Source: UBA1732 sp045114455
GTDB lineage: Bacteria; Verrucomicrobiota; Lentisphaeria; Victivallales; UBA1829
Assembly (NCBI GenBank): GCA_045114455.1
Contig: JBGUKN010000024.1
Location: 56,523-120,522, forward strand
Length of the DNA: 64,000 nt
Direction: 5' to 3'
Each line of letters begins with the position of its first letter. The stretch's first letter is position 1. The notes under the pieces were generated by a model. It ran no database searches. It saw only the letters and a program-made list of their open reading frames with translations, and was not told the origin of the DNA. Below are positions 61,274 to 64,000 of this stretch, piece by piece. The translations under genes were made by a program, and so were the position numbers.

Positions 61274-62611
61274 ATGTCAAAGTTCCTGAAAAATAAAATA
61301 GACCCCTACATCATCGACGTCATCGGACGCCTTCGTTCCGCCGGATTCGAGACCTACCTCGTCGGCGGCGCTGTCCGCGACATCCTGCTCGACCGCGTCC
61401 CGAAGGACTACGACGTTTCCACCGCCGCCACGCCGGAGGAGGTCCGCCGCGTTTTCCGCGACCGCCACACGCTCATCATCGGCAGGCGTTTCCGCCTGGT
61501 CCACCTCATCCGCGGCCGCGACATCACCGAGATCAGCACGTTCCGCAAGCGCCCCGAACAGGAAGACCAGGCCGACCGCCCGAAACGCTGCGAGAACGCC
61601 CCGGAAAACATGATCTTCCACGACAACGCGTTCGGCACCTCGCGCGACGACGCCTTCCGGCGCGATTTCACCGTGAACGCCATTTTCTACGACCCCATCG
61701 ACGACAGGATCGTGGACTACACCGGGCTCGGCGTGAGCGACCTCCGGGACGGGATCGTCCGCACCATCGGCGACCCGGCCCTGCGTTTCGAGGAGGATCC
61801 CGTCCGCGTGCTCCGCGCGATCAAGCTGGTCGGGCAGTACGGATTCACGATGGAACCGGAGACGGGCAGAGCCGTACGGTCCTGCATCGACCTGATCTGC
61901 CATGCCTCGCCGTCGCGACTCTCGCTCGAACTCGAAAAGATCCTGCGCAATTCTTACACCGGCGAGATCCTGAAGGCGTTCCGCGAGTACGGCTTCCTGC
62001 GCTATTTCCTCCCCGAACTCGCCGCCGTCTTCGAGACGCCGCAGATGGACTACGCGCTTCAACTGCTCGCGCTTCGCGGCGAACGCATCCGCGGCGGCGT
62101 CTTCCGCGCGAGCCTGTCCACGGCGGTCGCCATGATCGCCCTGCCGTTCGCCGAGGCCGAGATCGGACAGACCGGGCCGGGTGGGCTCTGGGAATACTAC
62201 ATGGGCGTCGAAAGCGACCTCCGGCACATCATCCTGAGACTGTTCCATCCGCTCGTCCTGACCCACCGCACCACGTCCGACGCCGTCAACAACCTCCTCA
62301 TGCAGATTCGCTTCAAAACGCACCGCAGGCTGCATTCCTTCGCCGACCGCAAGGGCTATCCCGGCGCGCGCGAATTCGCCATCATCCAGAACATCGTCGC
62401 CTGGCATATCCCCGATTTCGAGGACAGCTGCCCGCTTCCGGTCCGGTCCTCCGGCGCGCCGAAAAAACGCCGCCGCGGGCATCGCGGGGGACGTCGCGGC
62501 GGAAACGGCGATCCGAATCCGGCGCAGGAAAACGCTCAGACCGTGCATGCCGCCGCACAGGCGGCGGAATCCGCACCCGCTACCGAATCAGAAAGGGACA
62601 CCATCGCATGA
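61274..62611 (+). CDS. pcnB: Poly(A) polymerase / CCA-adding-type nucleotidyltransferase (PcnB-like)
   Basis: A 445-residue class II nucleotidyltransferase. The catalytic motif is GGAVRDILLDRVPKDYDVST, with the metal-binding Asp pair in DYD. GRRFRLVHLIRG, ISTFRKRPE and DDAFRRDFTVNAIFYDP follow. The IEVATFR-like strand, the inserted loop (residues 95-120) and the Arg/Gly-rich tail (KKRRRGHRGGRRGG) resemble PcnB poly(A) polymerases. In lineages without a separate enzyme the same family can add CCA. Its 3' end overlaps the next gene by four bases. Confidence 0.88.
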   Translation: MSKFLKNKIDPYIIDVIGRLRSAGFETYLVGGAVRDILLDRVPKDYDVSTAATPEEVRRVFRDRHTLIIGRRFRLVHLIRGRDITEISTFRKRPEQEDQADRPKRCENAPENMIFHDNAFGTSRDDAFRRDFTVNAIFYDPIDDRIVDYTGLGVSDLRDGIVRTIGDPALRFEEDPVRVLRAIKLVGQYGFTMEPETGRAVRSCIDLICHASPSRLSLELEKILRNSYTGEILKAFREYGFLRYFLPELAAVFETPQMDYALQLLALRGERIRGGVFRASLSTAVAMIALPFAEAEIGQTGPGGLWEYYMGVESDLRHIILRLFHPLVLTHRTTSDAVNNLLMQIRFKTHRRLHSFADRKGYPGAREFAIIQNIVAWHIPDFEDSCPLPVRSSGAPKKRRRGHRGGRRGGNGDPNPAQENAQTVHAAAQAAESAPATESERDTIA

Positions 62612-63732
62612 AACAAGCATTCTTTTCAACCGTTCTCGCCGGATTCGTACTGGCATCCGCCGCAGTCCTTTCCGCCGCGGAAGTCGGCGGCATCGTGACT
62701 CCGGCAAAAGACATCGGGAAACTCTCCCTCGTGACCGGGACTGCACCGAAGACGGAAACTACGCTTCAGGTGTTCCTTTTCTTCGACCCCGCGCTGCCCG
62801 GCGCGAAGGAAACCCTCCGCATGGTCGACTCCATCTACGATCAGGCGCTGGAAAACAAGGACAAGCCCGCCTCGTTCTATGCGATCTCCCGCATGGGAAA
62901 GACGCGCACCGCCGCGCTGGAGCTTTCGAAGTTCCGCATGCCCGTCTACGGCGACGACAACGGCGATGTCTACCCGGAGTTCGCCGGGACCGAGGTCATC
63001 GTCCCGTTCGCCATCGTGGCGGACGACGGCAAGATCGTGTGGAAGGGCGTCCCGCAGGAGCTTGAGAACGTGGTCCGGGACATCCAGGCGGGCAAGTTCA
63101 GCTTCGATTCCCAACTGAAGCTTGAGATCATGCACAAGGACCTTCAGAACGCGATCCAGACCGGGCTGTCCGCCGTCATCCTCTCCAATGCGGACAAGAT
63201 CCTCGCGCTGCGCCCCGACGACCAGATCGCGATCCAGGCCAAGCTCTTTGTGTTCGAAAGCACGGGCCGCATCCGCGAGAACAACGCCACCGTGCAGTCC
63301 ATCGCCGCCAAGGTGAAGGACAACGTCGACGTCCGCCTGCTTCTGCTCGGGTACTACGACCGGGCCGGCGAGATGGAGAAGTTTTCCGACGACCTCAAGG
63401 CCGCGTTCCATGATTTCTCCTCGTCCCCGACCGCCCTTTCCCGTTTGCTGGCCTATGCGTTCGAACAGGCTCCGTTCGGCTGGGTCCCGGTTCAGGAAGT
63501 CGTTTCCGCCGCCGCGACCGTGAAGAGAGCCTATGCGGGCACGGGGGGCTCCGGCGAAGCGTTTTCCTGCGAGTTTTCCGCCCGCGCCGCCTATCTCGCG
63601 CTGGACATCGACACCGCGATCGCCGACCAGACGCGCGCCGTGTCGCTCTTCGCCGGGACCGAATTCCTCAGCGAGGCGAAGCAGGCTCTTACCTTCTACC
63701 AGAACGTGAAGGCGCTGAAGGCGAATCCGTGA
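62608..63732 (+). CDS. Exported thioredoxin-like-fold protein lacking CxxC
   Basis: A 374-residue periplasmic protein with a signal peptide (cleavage near residue 24, VLSAAE). The first 130 residues resemble a peroxiredoxin/thioredoxin fold: TTLQVFLFFDPALPGAKETL, then ASFYAIS and the VIVPFAIVADDGKIVWKG strand. The CxxC is absent. The second half is helical and TPR-like (SNADKILALRPDDQIAIQAK; DTAIADQTRAVSLFAG). It may be a redox-dead scaffold or sensor. It overlaps pcnB by four bases, and a phosphoesterase follows after 7 bases. Confidence 0.75.
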   Translation: MKQAFFSTVLAGFVLASAAVLSAAEVGGIVTPAKDIGKLSLVTGTAPKTETTLQVFLFFDPALPGAKETLRMVDSIYDQALENKDKPASFYAISRMGKTRTAALELSKFRMPVYGDDNGDVYPEFAGTEVIVPFAIVADDGKIVWKGVPQELENVVRDIQAGKFSFDSQLKLEIMHKDLQNAIQTGLSAVILSNADKILALRPDDQIAIQAKLFVFESTGRIRENNATVQSIAAKVKDNVDVRLLLLGYYDRAGEMEKFSDDLKAAFHDFSSSPTALSRLLAYAFEQAPFGWVPVQEVVSAAATVKRAYAGTGGSGEAFSCEFSARAAYLALDIDTAIADQTRAVSLFAGTEFLSEAKQALTFYQNVKALKANP

Positions 63733-63739
63733 CCGCCGT

Positions 63740-64000
63740 ATGAGCACGAAGTTCGTCCTGTTCTCCGACATCCACGAGCACGCGGTCTTCTCGCCGCGCG
63801 CCCTGCTGGATAAACGTTTCTTCGGGCTGATGAACTCGACGTTCTGCCGGCACGGCGACTACCGCATGGAACGCATCGACGCCGCCGTCCGCGCGATTCT
63901 GGATTCCCTGTGCCCCGACCTCGTGATCTTCACGGGCGACGCCGTCAGCACGTCCGATCCGCGCGAATTCGAGGCGGCGCTGAAGCAGCTCCGTCCGCTG
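63740..64000 (+). CDS. Metallophosphoesterase, 5' part
   Basis: Only the first 87 codons are present before the window ends. FVLFSDIHEHAVFS has the DxH metal motif, and PDLVIFTGDAVST has the GD motif of the calcineurin-like fold. The start ATG 63740 lies 7 bases after the preceding stop. The remaining metal-binding motifs and the substrate cannot be judged from this fragment. Confidence 0.82.
   Translation, partial: MSTKFVLFSDIHEHAVFSPRALLDKRFFGLMNSTFCRHGDYRMERIDAAVRAILDSLCPDLVIFTGDAVSTSDPREFEAALKQLRPL

Overview
The window is a GC-rich, gene-dense stretch of a double-membrane bacterium, most likely a member of the PVC group close to Lentisphaerota (Victivallis-like). That placement is inference. 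It rests on a large pilus-associated protein encoded beside a pseudopilin and a zinc-ribbon Ser/Thr kinase, a DUF187/GHL10 glycosidase, envelope genes (Lnt, a YdbH-type AsmA-like protein, several lipoproteins) and gene neighbourhoods that do not look proteobacterial. No rRNA, prophage, insertion sequence or CRISPR array is visible. Two tRNA genes are present, Asp-GTC and Lys-TTT.

Layout. 1-5 kb: end of a pilus/pseudopilin cassette followed by a membrane Ser/Thr kinase and a small HTH protein. 5.3-9.6 kb: rluB-type pseudouridine synthase, tRNA-Asp, xerD-type recombinase, apbE and traX-like genes, separated by an unusual family of hairpin repeats. 9.7-15.3 kb: a ydbH-ynbE-ydbL envelope-lipid operon (minus strand), a small membrane protein and a vapBC toxin-antitoxin pair. 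15.4-26.7 kb (minus strand): a peptide-binding lipoprotein, recX, mtaB, proA, asnB, a GSCFA protein, recD2 and a stand-alone AICAR transformylase. 26.8-31 kb: tmk-holB-trmO-ispH-PPOX and tRNA-Lys. 31-39 kb: dnaE, a HEAT-like exported protein, a ketoacyl-ACP synthase and dus. 39-44.2 kb (minus strand): clpB, grpE, dnaJ, smpB. 44.6-57.5 kb: gltA, a lipoprotein, hisI, a murB-ddl fusion, a YgjP-type peptidase, a nitroreductase, an unknown gene, tsaB, a GHL10 glycosidase, a lipoprotein, an M42 peptidase, holA and a HAD protein. 57.5-64 kb: lnt (minus strand), nadB, pcnB, an exported protein and the start of a metallophosphoesterase.

Functional themes. Most genes are housekeeping: three Pol III subunits (dnaE, holA, holB), proteostasis (clpB, grpE, dnaJ, smpB), t6A37 tRNA modification (tsaB, mtaB, trmO), peptidoglycan (murB-ddl), lipoprotein acylation (lnt) and NAD, proline, asparagine and purine synthesis. 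The most unusual signals are non-coding. (1) A family of 22-nt hairpins has a nearly fixed 8-nt core and 7-nt arms that change together, and several copies are coupled to a second hairpin. (2) A near-consensus sigma-54 promoter lies before clpB, with helically phased GAGAC/GTCTC half-sites upstream. (3) A repeated sigma-70-like promoter often carries TG directly before the -10, and in three cases its -35 contains the stop codon of the gene before it.
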